Of a DNA stretch of 64,000 bases, positions 1 to 11,699 are shown one piece after another. The notes beneath the pieces were generated by a model. It did not search any database. It was not told the origin of the DNA and saw only the letters and a list, made by a program, of their open reading frames with translations. Position numbers and translations under genes: made by a program. The stretch comes from Agrocybe praecox (taxonomy: Eukaryota; Basidiomycota; Agaricomycetes; Agaricales; Agrocybaceae). The stretch lies in contig OZ024841.1 in the NCBI GenBank assembly GCA_964017145.1, forward strand, positions 3,968,001 through 4,032,000, given 5' to 3'. Within the stretch, counting starts at the first letter, position 1. Each line of letters starts with the position of its first letter.

Positions 1-2
1 GG

Positions 3-173
3 ATTTCCTGCCAGAAAAAGGACTTCTTGAAGCAACGCATTCCCAAACTAATGGGCATCCCTGGTGACATTGGACACGCGAAAGTTGTTCCATTTACAAA
101 CAGTGCTGAAGCAATGCCATGTCCGCCATGGTCACAATGCCATCTTCTCATATTCCAGGCGATGCTACGTTGA
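3..173 (+). CDS. F-box-family protein, 3' end only (runs off left edge)
   Basis: An open frame from base 3 to the TGA at 171-173 encodes 56 residues. They match the last 57 or so residues of the F-box protein encoded at 7708-8763 on the other strand, including shared ISCQK near the start, the EAMPCPPW block and a final FQ-ML-x ending. The visible piece contains no F-box, which would lie beyond the window edge. It could be the end of an intact paralogue or a truncated copy, and the window cannot decide. The relationship to 7708-8763 is seen directly; family membership is inferred from that copy. Confidence 0.6.
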   Translation: MSCQKKDFLKQRIPKLMGIPGDIGHAKVVPFTNSAEAMPCPPWSQCHLLIFQAMLR

Positions 174-351
174 AGTTGAGCATTGTCAAATTTTCCTTCG
201 TCATCCATTTTCTTCATGATTTAGCGCATTTTTGTCTTCTTTATGCATTTGATATACGAGGCGTTATTTAATACACTTCTTTGGTGGTACAATTTAAGGA
301 AATCTTATTTGAAGAGCAGATCACTACTATTTATAAATCACTTGGAGAGCA

Positions 352-1089
<738 letters not shown>

Positions 1090-2099
1090 GTCAAGTTTGA
1101 AAAGATGTCTTATTGGTTGCTTATACTGTTAGTTACAACTCTCTCTTTATATGTTATGTCTGGCAATTATTCGGATACAAGTGGAGCGAGGTTCGGCTCA
1201 ACGCTCACCTTAGTGTTCGGATATTCTATGGTTGAGTCAAACTCTACGAGGAATTGTTACTATGTACATAGAAACATTTTTCATGACTTTGGTCACTCGT
1301 CCAAAGTTTTCGTGGATCTCGATCCGGGTCAACGTGACAACTTGTAGAAGGGGAGACATGTGCCCGGTCGTCACGCGCACGTCTGCACGTCCGAGCCTCT
1401 GGCTTCAAATGAGGAGACCGAAAGAACGGCAATTAATAATAATATAACATCCACCGCATGCTACTACCAGCGGTTGAGCGTATGTGTCGGAGTGTTATCC
1501 CTGTTGCAATGGAAGAGAAGATGATCGCAATCACTCGTACGACTCCACCTTGTGATAATGGTCGAATTGATCGAGGAAAGTTGCGTGTACAGTATTGTAC
1601 TATGTTTACATACGTACTTAGCAAGGTGAAAACGCTGATCGGTGCTGCTATCAGCTGTGACACTTATACACAAAAGTATCCATCATGTGCTCTATTGCAG
1701 GAACTGTATGGTTTATTTATAAGTCAAGCTATTTTCAACGACTTTCTTGGTGAGGGTTTGAAGCGCTGGCAACAGTTGACTGCGAAAAAGCACCGAATCT
1801 CCGAAATAGACAGTTAGAACATGTGATAGAAGTCAGTTAAGCCTAAATTTCTTAACACCGAAATATGATATGTCGGAGAAAGTTCTTCGCTATTCGCCAG
1901 CAACATGGAAAATAATCATCCAGAACGATTTCTTCCTTTATGTAAGATCAAAGCCCAAAAGATCAGAGATTCCTCTGCATCCTATTCGAATTTATAACAA
2001 AGTGCGACAGTCGAAATTCTACTGATCGGATATAGTGGGCTTTGTCCTCAAAGAAAAGGCAGGCTCAGATGTTTGGATGCGCTAAAGGAAAGGGGAAGT
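1090..2099. other. Intergenic, no gene recognised
   Basis: Upstream region of the xylanase gene. A 119-codon plus-strand open frame (1458-1817) shows no recognisable family or splice context. Nothing else was seen. Confidence 0.5.
1145..1152 (-). promoter_or_regulatory. TATA box of the GH11 xylanase gene
   Basis: ATATAAAG on the minus strand, about 56-63 bases before the xylanase ATG, a normal distance for a highly expressed fungal secreted-enzyme gene. Confidence 0.5.
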
Positions 2100-3715
2100 G
2101 GGTAGGCCAGGTTGCATGGAGAAGACGACGCCGAAGAAGAAAGGGAGCTTCGAGATATATTGAATCGATAGTTGCTGGCCCCATTTGAATCTGCCAGCAT
2201 CGGCCTCCGATGGATTTTGCGTACAAGTACATATGTGATGCAGACGGCTCATACGGTCCTCCCTTAGGCATACCTACCCAAGCCCATACACATATGGCCA
2301 GATTGAAGCTGATTCATGTCAACCGGCTCTTTCGCCTCGCCTATCAGAAGCAATAATGTCGGATTTTTCGAGGGTGAAATTGAGTGGCGAGACAAGGAAG
2401 GATCCAATGGGTGCTTTTCGGATCGTTCCGCAATGTTCAAGTAGACCACAAGATAGTTTGCAATTCAGTCGGATTGCATTTCACCAACTACCCTACGGAA
2501 AATAAGCATCGGCGCCCGAGGTAGGACGGAACCTGGTTCTATGGGGAAGGACTCGAGCATCGATGCTACATATGTAGCACAGTTGCTTACATGCCTTCGT
2601 TCTTTGGTATGTCTGAGGAATCGCGATGCAACTTTGCAGATCTTAATGAGGAGAAACCAGTTTTGGATTATTCATATACTTACACTTTACACAGTCCAAC
2701 ATTACATCCTACACCAGCAACTTCCGTTGGCTGAAAAAAAGAAAAAAGAAACCGAGGGGATCAGAACAAAATCAAGGCGATGCGATGCGATTGGCAAGAC
2801 TGATAAATCAACTCCAGACATACCTTTTCATGCCATCCCAGAAAAACACTCCCACTGATGTATAGTCACCCCATCCGGGCATCGCCATGTCCTTGTGCAG
2901 ATAGTACTCCATCAGCGTATCCTGCGTGTCTAACGATTGACTTGATGACTCCGGGAATACCAGCAGCCTTAATAGTATTAAGGATCATTAGCAGCGTTTG
3001 AAGAGTTATGATCTATATCTATGTTCCAGGTTTCTGATCAGCACAGAAACGACAGAGTAGTGGAGCGTCTATGTACCTTTGCATCGTCGACGTTGGGCCT
3101 GTATGGAGCGTTTTCTAGAATCACGGTCAGGGCTCCAGAAACATCGCTCCTGGACATAAATGTGTCGGTCTTTTCTGCGCTATTACATGCGTAGCCCGAG
3201 CGCCATTGCGCGAGAGCTGGTTCTTGATGCTCAGAAAGATCCCTCGCGCGCAGGGACTCACTTTGCCAATAAGCTTCTAACCATCCCTGCGCGGTGCTCT
3301 ACATAGCACTTCGGCAGGATCGCGAGGGTCCACTTCGTACAGCTCTAATTTTTGTAGCATGTCTTCGTCATAGATATCGATATCGATCCTGCGAAATGAA
3401 TTATACATGGTGTTCGGGCGTCAGGTTATAATTACCTAGGTGGAAGCTAATTAAGCCGCGTCCAACGTCAGTAACGAAGTTCGCGAATCGCCGCAGTGAA
3501 GTCATGTTTGCATTTGTTGTGCAGAAGCTTTAAGCCCCTAATTTCCGTGATGTTAAATGTACTACAAAATTTGACACTAGACGGGTATTTAAACAAATCT
3601 GTGATTGCAACTTGCGGTCAAACGAGAAAGCACAAAAGGATAATCGTAATATACGTCACATCCCAGAGAAGAAAGAGCAAACCAGAATATTTTACAGTCA
3701 AAAAGGACACCTATG
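2100..3715. repeat. Left copy of a segmental duplication (ARPC5 pseudogene copy)
   Basis: Interrupted but clear similarity to about 9070-10815. Shared stretches include the sequence downstream of ARPC5 (e.g. GTCGGATTTTTCGA, GCAGATCTTAATGAG), the ARPC5 locus itself, and the upstream region including GGGCGTCAGGTTATAAT and ATTTACAGTCAAAAAG. The similarity stops near 3715; the Rheb gene beside the right copy is absent here. Many small indels and substitutions suggest an old duplication. Confidence 0.75.
2687..3408 (-). pseudogene. ARPC5 (Arp2/3 complex p16 subunit) pseudogene
   Basis: Collinear with the intact ARPC5 gene at 9690-10408, with the same exon order and splice positions. Exon 1 still begins with an ATG and an FR-IDID-YDED motif. 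A 5-base deletion after PAEVL then shifts the frame into a stop. Exon 3 has a 2-base deletion at the IKSLSL position and further indels after PGWGD. The last exon has lost roughly 16 bases. Several independent frame breaks make a functional product very unlikely. It could still be transcribed, but nothing here shows that. Confidence 0.85.
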
Positions 3716-6099
3716 TAATTCCGCAAAGCACGGTGTATTTATCACGAGAACTTGGTACCAGTCAAGTAGTCGTTTCGAGTAGGGTGCGTCTCTGCGAGGG
3801 ATAATAACCCTCCTATTCCTTGCGGACTGCGTTACATACGATTTAAGGCTTTAGTTCGAGAAAGAAGGATATCTGAAGATCTTAAGATCATGATTTTGAC
3901 GCGACGAGCCGCGAATGTTGACTGCCCTTGAATGTCTGCTCTTAGCATAGTTATTGATGTGCTTTGGAAGGATGCAGTGTCAAGTGAGATAAATATGCTA
4001 CCACGAGAAAGGGAGTTGATTGCGCCGCTCGATGTTGCTTCAAAGATATCGATAAAGGACCAATTGGCAATGATCGCCAACTTTCCTTCCAGGTGACTAA
4101 GTAAACGGAACGCGCCTGCGCGTCGTTCTGTGAGTGTTTAGCAAAACCAAAGCCTCCGCACCTGAGAATACGTTAATATGCATTGTTTGCTGATAGCCTG
4201 TCTCGATGACGCATGGTCAATTATATATTTTTCAGCGCGTTTACGGTTAACCTCGCGGTAGAGAAATTGCAACAAACTACATCACAGTCGCTGAAACTTG
4301 ACAAATGTAAATGTTACAGAGTTATGAAAATATGATTTGAAGAAGCAACGGCCAATTTGGGTTTAACACCGCATGAAAGATGGAAATATGGCGCCGTAAT
4401 ACATCGTTTCATGGCTAGTACACAATAGATAGCAACTGGAAGCACTGTCTAAATTTGGGGTTCGCTCGTATCAAAGGCTTTCTTAGACTCCAAAAGTTGG
4501 GGTCTTGTTCAAGCTCCGATCCAATTTTTCTATCGTTGTAAACACGGAAATAATGTGGAGAAGTGGTCCGGGAACAATTGTACAATGGATTGCACTCTGA
4601 CTATGATGGAGTCTGGTAAGTGTTTTACGAGTCGGGACACGTACGCCTGTGCGTCACGATTCTCAAATTCGGCTAGTTAAAGGTGATTCACTTGTTTCAT
4701 ACGATGAGTTGTTAGCATAGTCACGACTTACAGGGCCGTGTCAAGATATGTTCTTTGGCTTGCAGCAGGTGAATCCTGCGTTTTCTTTCGTGGTACTTTC
4801 TTTGTATAGAAGCCAAAAATGGACTGATTGGCAGCTAACTGATCTAGGTATCCTTCTGGGCTCTCACGCTACGAATTAGATTGATGCTGACGGCCGCCTA
4901 TGTATCAAAAATCGAACCAAGCCAGATAAAGAATTCACGACTTTGCCGCTGACTTGACTTGACTTGCTGACTTTTATACCCCTCTGTGTAGTCGAGAGTA
5001 CATGGCAGCTATATGATTCTCACGGCACGGATTGCAGACAATAATTTGTGAAATGATCACAATGGCTATAAATTACCATAAGGATGGTGGACATTGTGCC
5101 TGAAGGCTGAGGTGCAGCCGTTTTTTTACTCGATCAACCGTGGGCACGTAATAAACCATCTAGACTATGTTTAGTAAAATCAGATATGTGTGTACTACCT
5201 ATCTCTTGTCAAAAGACACGCTTCTGCATCGAGGAAAACAGAGAACCAGTGTTCGCACAAGAGATCAATTGATATTGATGTCATGATAAGCAATTCTCCT
5301 TATGTCAGGACCGACCGCTTAGCCGATGCAATTATCCGTATACATAAATCTGTGGCCCACCGGAATTTATATGTCTGTGGGTGGCTGATCCTCGTGGTTG
5401 TGCAATTCGCTGCTCCATTTGGAGTACGAATACCCAGGAACTAATCAGGCCGCAGACCTCGCTCGTATATATGCATGCGTATGTTTGTTCTGTACTATGC
5501 ATTAAGAATTAGAATCATGAAGGAAAATTAGCCTCCTGAAGCATGAAGCTGAAGCCTAAGCTCAAGGTAACCGGGTCGAAACGAACATTGACTTTGTTTT
5601 CTTAAATTAGATAACATCACTGATATTTCCCACTGTTATAAATAGACATCATACCGAGCGCCCACAAACGCCCCATTATAGACTAAATCGTTGGTTGCGG
5701 CCATTAGACGGCAAGAATGCTCCAATGACTGGAGGAAACCTTGCACAATTTAATGGGGTTTTTATTGTCAGCCATCAGTGAGAATACTGCGGATACCAAC
5801 AGTTGCAATTTGACACACAGAAACTACAATTAACTTTACTAGTTTCAGCATCGTATATTCGTTTCAGAGCAATCGAAGCAGAGTCTTCTAGAGCAGACGA
5901 CTGACGGAGGCCGGTAAGAAGCACTCCTCGAGGCAAAGTCTCACAGGGCCGATGTCCTACGCGCGCACGCATGTATACGCACACAACACCTGAGGAACAG
6001 GCTACATAACTGGGTCTCTAAATTTTATACATGTAACAAACATTTTCTCGCATTCAGTGATCACACCTCCAGTGTTCTTTCTCTAACCGCTAGAATATA
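3716..6099. other. 2.4-kb gene-poor stretch
   Basis: No recognisable gene. The longest frames (82-85 codons near 3832-4080 and 5190-5444) have no family features and no flanking exons that I could join. Base composition is AT-leaning, as in other intergenic DNA of the window. Probably spacer plus decayed sequence. Confidence 0.4.
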
Positions 6100-7121
6100 A
6101 TGTCTGCTCCTTCTACGAATCTTTCTGGCCGCGAAGTAGTCACCACGACGAAGGCATCTAAGGACACAGGCAAAGATGACGAGCCCCTCACGCAAGATCA
6201 GGATACGACTTGGGTATCTGCTGATCTCCTCAAGCTTGAGGATGAGGAAATTTGGCTGGCTGATGTCAACACAATCATCGATGTCATGGAAAAGGCCTTC
6301 CAAGAACACGATTCCCGTGGTTGGTATCTTTTTAAGCTCCGATTTTATTTTCTCTAAGTTTCTCCGTCAATTTTATAGTGAAGAAACACGATTGCGATGG
6401 CCCTGGAAGCTGCGTGACCAAGTCATTGGACGAGTTCGTCAGCTACAAGCTCATAAAGCAGTCGCTCAGAGAGCGTGTCGGGGACCACATCCTTGCCAGT
6501 ATCGCCTATTCCTACTTCCATATGCACGTTCTGGAGACCAACGAACCTTTGCAAGACCGCGAAATTCGTCTACTCAAACAGTTTAAGGAACAGTTTATTC
6601 TCACTCTTCCCAATCATGCCAAGGTTCCATACAACACTTTTTGTTCAGCGTACGCATCCATACCCTCCCCGCCCCATGTTTTCAGCCATTCCGCCAGGCA
6701 ATCAAACGGAAGGCCAAAAATATCGTCAGAGGATGCCCAGAAGGACAGAAAGTTTCGAATGGCGATGGCATACCCTTCCGTGAGCGTCGATGACCCAGCC
6801 ATCAAATCGCTCTCGCGAACAAAGTCTGTTGTGCACTGTGGCGAATATAAATCTCTATCGTTCCTGGTTAATTGGGCCAAGAAGTACCTCAAACAACCAG
6901 GAAACGAAGGGTGTTCAATATCTATATCTTCCCTGGCTATCACGGGCAATGACAACGCACCACAGACATTCTGCCTCAATTGTGTTTGTTACGTCTGTGT
7001 CACGGTAATGGGGACTAAGGGCCTTCGGATTGTAGACAACGCAGCACAGAGGCTAAGAGTCACCCCTTCTGTTTTTCAATCCAGATATACGGTAATTGCG
7101 TTGACTTATCGGCATGTTTGA
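6100..7121 (+). CDS. Hypothetical protein, unknown function
   Basis: Proposed model join(6100..6319,6379..7121), 320 residues. The ATG at 6100 starts an acidic, Ser/Thr-rich leader. A 59-nt intron (GTTGGT..TTATAG) then leads into a frame with helical, charged sequence containing CDGPGSC and LRERVGDHILASIAYSYF. I recognise no domain. The 3' end is uncertain: GTAATG at about 7006 and CAG at about 7082 could remove another intron, with a further GTAATT..CCCAG intron ending near 7160, giving a different C terminus. Expression is plausible because the frame is long and the codon use resembles neighbouring genes. Confidence 0.5.
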
Positions 7122-7707
7122 AAGGCATGCTAATGATTATTTGATGAAATTCTTTTCCCAGATGGATCACTGGAGTTCCGAGGACAGATCAGGAGAATAT
7201 GTAACCGATGAGATGTTTGAATTCGTGAAAGCGACATGGGGCGGCGCTGGGCTGGTCAGTGGGAACAGAGATGGGGGGGGAGGAAGTTCATGAAGAGGAG
7301 AATGGGAAGGAAAACAAAGGGGGTAATAGGAAATGAACATTGTCGTCATGCTCGTCTGTCTGCAATCTGGAATCAGACGAACATGCGTCGGATGTCGTAT
7401 ATGTACACTCAAGGCTTGAGCTTGACTAGTTTCCGTTTATTACACCTGCTTCGATTTATTTTTTTCAGCAGTACAACTTTCCGTCTCTGGTAATATAAGG
7501 TACCTGGTGTACAAGAGAACCTCTCCAAGTTTGTTTTCTGCGCTTTCGAGGTTCCGTAAGAATATATAACCCAGATACATAGAGAAAACAAAAAGCAAAA
7601 CCTGCATAGAAAACGTGTAACAGAGCTTCAAAGATAAATACTATATTTCCAACCCGTTGAAAGTTCACGAGTGGTACAAACGAAAAGAGATGACGAAGGG
7701 GAAACTT
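7122..7707. other. Intergenic between convergent genes
   Basis: Likely holds the 3' ends of the gene at 6100-7121 and of the F-box gene. A short frame beginning at 7161 may be a terminal exon of the left gene. Nothing else was seen. Confidence 0.35.
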
Positions 7708-8763
7708 CTAGTGTAGCATTGTCTGGAATTCGGGGAGATGGCGTTGTACCCAGGGTGGACATGGCATTGCTTCAGGGCTATTCGAAAATCGATCGACTGT
7801 CGCGCGTCCAATGTCGCGAGGTACGCCTAATAGATCGGGGATACATTGCCTCAAGAATTCCGTTTTTTGGCAGGAAATCCAATCTCGATAGGTCACATAA
7901 TTATCGAGTGCATCGGCATCTGAATCACTCTCATCTGAATCCAGGGCCGGGGAGGGCATGCAGCAAGGAACTTGCCCCTCCCTTGTCGAGGCCTCAAATA
8001 CCATCCCAAAAATATCGGGGTCATCTTCATCAAAAATGAGCCACCTGGTGACTTCACGGTCGCGCCAGATAAGGAGTGCTGGTATGAATTTGGCGTCCGG
8101 TCTTCCCCGCCCGCGAACGATTGCGAGGAGTTGAGGGGAGTCTGGTGTATAACCGAGCCAATTTATGCGAGAGGGCCATTGTAGGTAAACATGGCACGCC
8201 GGCAAGCCAGGCCATGCCCATCCAATCGCAAGACGCTCTGGCCATTCCAGTATCCAGAACAGGAAATCTTCAGGAATGGCGGGATACTGGGAATAGAGAG
8301 TGTCAATGTACGCTTGTCGGTCAAAAGGTTGAAGGTCTCTCAGAATTATGTCCCTGCTTTCCATGAGAAGTGGGGATTTTATCATTTGCCGATAAAAGTT
8401 TAGTAGGCGGCGTCGAATTGGATGGAGGTCGGTTAGTGGGAGGAGTCGGTTCCATTCCTTGCATACACCATGGGAGATAATGTATGATTTGAGTTCTAGG
8501 AACGAGAACATGTGAAGGAGAAGTTCGGCTGGAAGCAAATCCAAGTAATGCTGTGGCTTGGTCTCAACGATTTTCTTTGGCTCGGATTTTTTTGCATAGG
8601 CCCATGCCAGATTTTCAAAGCCCCATGACAAATTTCGGAGTGTGGGGAAAGTATAGCTAAAGTAGCTGAGTAGACTAGAGGCTTTGGATTGTACTTTCCC
8701 CATGATGATGGAGCGTGCTATAAGTTCAAACCGTTGAAAGGAAGGAATTATTGGATTGCTCAA
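7708..8763 (-). CDS. F-box domain protein
   Basis: A single-exon 351-residue frame. The F-box is at about residues 74-112 (DLLPAELLLHMFSFLELK, then HGVCKEWNRLL), so the product should bind Skp1 and act as substrate adaptor of an SCF ubiquitin ligase. The remainder is the long agaric-type C-terminal region with Trp-rich blocks, including LFWILEWPERLAIGWAWPG, and an acidic SDESDSDAD segment. No LRR, WD40 or kelch repeat is visible, so the substrate is unknown. An in-frame Met at position 21 (MGKVQSK) could be the real start. The last ~57 residues have a paralogue at the left edge of the window. Confidence 0.85.
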   Translation of the reverse strand: MSNPIIPSFQRFELIARSIIMGKVQSKASSLLSYFSYTFPTLRNLSWGFENLAWAYAKKSEPKKIVETKPQHYLDLLPAELLLHMFSFLELKSYIISHGVCKEWNRLLPLTDLHPIRRRLLNFYRQMIKSPLLMESRDIILRDLQPFDRQAYIDTLYSQYPAIPEDFLFWILEWPERLAIGWAWPGLPACHVYLQWPSRINWLGYTPDSPQLLAIVRGRGRPDAKFIPALLIWRDREVTRWLIFDEDDPDIFGMVFEASTREGQVPCCMPSPALDSDESDSDADALDNYVTYRDWISCQKTEFLRQCIPDLLGVPRDIGRATVDRFSNSPEAMPCPPWVQRHLPEFQTMLH

Positions 8764-9069
8764 TGTGGGCGTTCAATTATTTGGCATTGTATACTAAGTA
8801 GTGGCCTTGGGACCGACTCATGTGCATGTGACCAGTCATTATAGTTGGTACTGGCGGGTACCTAGCGCTTTTTAAATACAAATTTTAATCGGCTTTCACT
8901 TTTTCACTAATACACAAGTTGCAACCCATAATAAAATGAGTCGTTCAATTGACACTCCCACCCAAAATAGACAAGTTCAGAGGATATCACCTCCCTTTGA
9001 AATTTTGGATGGTATAAAAGGAGCGGGGGCTAAAACGTTAACCAGTTACCGATTAAGCTTCTAAGACCA
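8764..9069. other. Intergenic, upstream of the F-box gene
   Basis: About 300 bases between the F-box start and the duplicated block. A TATAAAAG sequence near 9013-9020 is on the plus strand and has no obvious gene after it. Confidence 0.3.
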
Positions 9070-10815
9070 GTCGGATGAAAAAGAAGACGCCGACGAAGAA
9101 AAAGAGATTAGCGATGCTTTATAATTAGTCGAAGTTGCATAAACCGACGCTATGCACGTCGGAATAGACATCTCCTGGTCCCATTTGAATGTGCCAGCCG
9201 ATAGACTTTGGGTTTAACTACGCAGAACATTATCGTTTAGGGTTCATACGGTCGTCCTTTGCACATACCCGAGCCTACACATATACGACCGGATGGTAAC
9301 TAATTCATCTCGGCCAGCAGTCTTGCCTTGCCTGTCAGAAGCAATAATGTCGGATTTTTCGACGGTGAAACTGAGTGGCGACGCTGCGAGACAAGTAAAG
9401 ATCCAATGAATGTCGTTCGGATCCTTCTGCAATGTTCAGAGTACACCGCTAGATATATATGCCAAGACCGCGAGACTGTGCACTCGAGTCGGAGACCTGA
9501 CATTTGGCCAAATACACCAAGGTAAATAAGCATCGACGCCCCGAGGTAGGATCCTAGTTGTGCGAGGAAGCACTAAGGTATCGATGCTCCATATGTGGCT
9601 TTCGTTCCCTAGTGTCTGAGAAATCGCGGTGCGGCTTTGCAGATCTTAATGAGCAGAAACCAGTTTTAGATTATTCATATACTTATACTTTACACAGTCC
9701 TGCGATCCGTCATCGTTCGAACAATACATCCTACACCAGCGACTTCTGTTAACTAAAGACGAGGGTATCAGAATCAAGGCAGTGCGATGTGATTGACAGG
9801 ACCAATAAAACGACTTCAAACATACCTTTTCGTGCCATCCCAGCAAAACACTTCCACTGATATCACCCCATCCAGGCATCGCCATGCCCTTGTACAGATA
9901 CTTCATCAGCGTATCCTGCGTGTCTAGAGATAACGACTTGATTACTCCGGGAATATCAGCAGCCTTGGTGGTATTGAGGATCGTTAGCAGCGTTTGAAGA
10001 GTTATGATCTATATCCAAATTCTTCTGATCAGCAGAGCAAAGCTGAAGCAGTTAAACCATTTACGTACCTTTGCATCGTCGACGTTAGGCCCGTATGGCG
10101 CACTTTCCAGAACCACAGTTAAGGCTCCAGAAATATCGTTCCTGGACATAAATGTGTCAGTCTTTCCCGTGCCATTACATTCGTAGCTCGGGCACCATTG
10201 CGCGAGAGCTGGTTCTTAAAGATGGTCCCAGAGATCCCTCGCGAGCAGGGACTCACTTTGCCAATAAGCTCCTAACCATCCCTGCGCGCTGCTTCGCGTC
10301 CTCTAGCACTTCAGCAGGGTCGCGAGGGTCCGCTTCGTACAGCTCTGATTCTTGCAGGATGTCTTCGTCATATTTATCGATATCGATCTTGCGAAATGAG
10401 TTATCCATGGTATCCGGGCGTCAGGTTATAATTTCAGATCTAGGTGGAAGCCAATTAGGCCGCATCCAGTGTTAGTGACGTTTACCGCAGCGAAGTCATG
10501 TTTGTATTTATTATGCAGGAGCTTTCAAGCCCCTAATTTCCGCAATGGTCAGACTCGCGCCCGTAAGACAATACACGATTCGTTAAAATAAATTATCAGT
10601 AGTTACTCCCGAGTACAAGTTTATTCTATCTATACACAAAATGTAGTATGAGGTATAGATCTTGCAATAGACGGATATTTAAACAAATATGTGGTTGTGG
10701 TCAAATGGGGAAGCACAAGATAAATGAAAGCACGAAAGGATAGTCGTGATAGACGTCACTAACCAGAAAACAAAGAGGAAACAAGAATAATTTACAGTCA
10801 AAAAGACAAAAAGTA
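9070..10815. repeat. Right copy of the segmental duplication (intact ARPC5 copy)
   Basis: Counterpart of 2100-3715 in the same orientation. It carries the intact ARPC5 gene and ends just before the Rheb stop codon. Its 3' part, 9070-9689, has no coding capacity that I recognise. Confidence 0.75.
9690..10408 (-). CDS. ARPC5: Arp2/3 complex subunit 5 (p16-Arc/ARPC5)
   Basis: Four exons, complement(join(9690..9752,9826..10008,10069..10141,10257..10408)), give 156 residues; the family is about 150. The product is the smallest subunit of the actin-nucleating Arp2/3 complex, acting at endocytic actin patches and the hyphal tip. Diagnostic features are the N-terminal FRKIDIDKYDED, ELYEADPRDP, APYGPNVDDAK, TLQTLLTILN, then MKYLYKGMAMPGWGD and GSVLLGWHEK, ending in VRTMTDRRTV. 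All introns have GT..AG ends and all phases close. The neighbour on its upstream side is Rheb in the same orientation. A degenerate copy sits at 2687-3408. Confidence 0.95.
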
Positions 10816-10821
10816 CGTTTT

Positions 10822-11699
10822 CTACATGATTACACACGACTTGGCCGGTGGTTCTTGTTGGTTGGGTGCTGAGTTCCTTTCAATCTCTTGAAGACAAAGT
10901 TCGAACACTTTGCCTGCAGGAAGAGTAAGAGGAGAGACAGGACAAAGAAAAAGGAGTATACATACCAACGTTAATGTTGTCCTTGGCGCTTGTTTCTATC
11001 CATGCACAATCATTCCTCTTTGCCAACGTTTCTCCATCCTTAGAGTCCACCTGACGTCTAACGTAACGGTATCAAAGATAAGATAACAAGACAGGAAGGC
11101 GTAAACGTACGACATGGACAAATCACTCTTCGACCCCACAACCACACAAGGAATCTTCTCCAAACCGCAGAAATCCCTGATCTTGTCATGAACCACTTGG
11201 ATCATGTTGAACGAATTCCGCGAAGTGATGGAGTAGACGAGTACGTAGCCATGTATCCCAATAGCATGTTGTGAGTTAATCGGAGAATATTCATCCTGTT
11301 TAACATTAGCAATTGAGACGATAAAATTAGCGCTAAATGAACCGAAGGCGCACCTGTCCTGCTGTATCGATGATATGACAGTCATACTCAACACCCTTGT
11401 ACACTACACTCTTCGAAAAGGTCGTCTCGATAGTTGGATAGTAGGAATCAACAAAATTATTCTGTTATTCCGATGAATAACCGTCTAAACTGAGACCGAT
11501 TTATGACATACGTCGATAAACTGCTTGACAAGGGACGATTTTCCTAAAATTGTACTTGGTTAGTTTAAACTCACAAATACACGTGTACCACTATCCAAGA
11601 TACCACCGCCCTCGTGAACAATTAGATAACGAGAAAATACTAACCGACCGACCGAGAGCCCAACACCGCGATTTTTCGTTTCTTCAACGAGGTAGACAT
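10822..11699 (-). CDS. RHB1: Rheb-type small GTPase
   Basis: Six exons, complement(join(10822..10913,10966..11057,11111..11295,11354..11461,11512..11543,11645..11699)), give 187 residues, the usual Rheb size. Rheb activates TORC1 at endomembranes. The P-loop GSRSVGKSS has the Rheb-specific Arg at position 16. The switch I effector is SYYPTIETTFSK, switch II is DTAGQDEYS, and the C terminus is the CaaX box CVIM for farnesylation. The base-recognition motif reads SKSD rather than the usual NKxD, and the ETSAK motif is present. The ATG at 11699 follows from the short, phase-consistent first exon, MSTSLKKRKIAVLG. Confidence 0.95.

Noticed and set aside
1458..1817. 119-codon plus-strand frame upstream of the xylanase
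   Set aside because: No recognisable protein features; the opposite strand is open as well.
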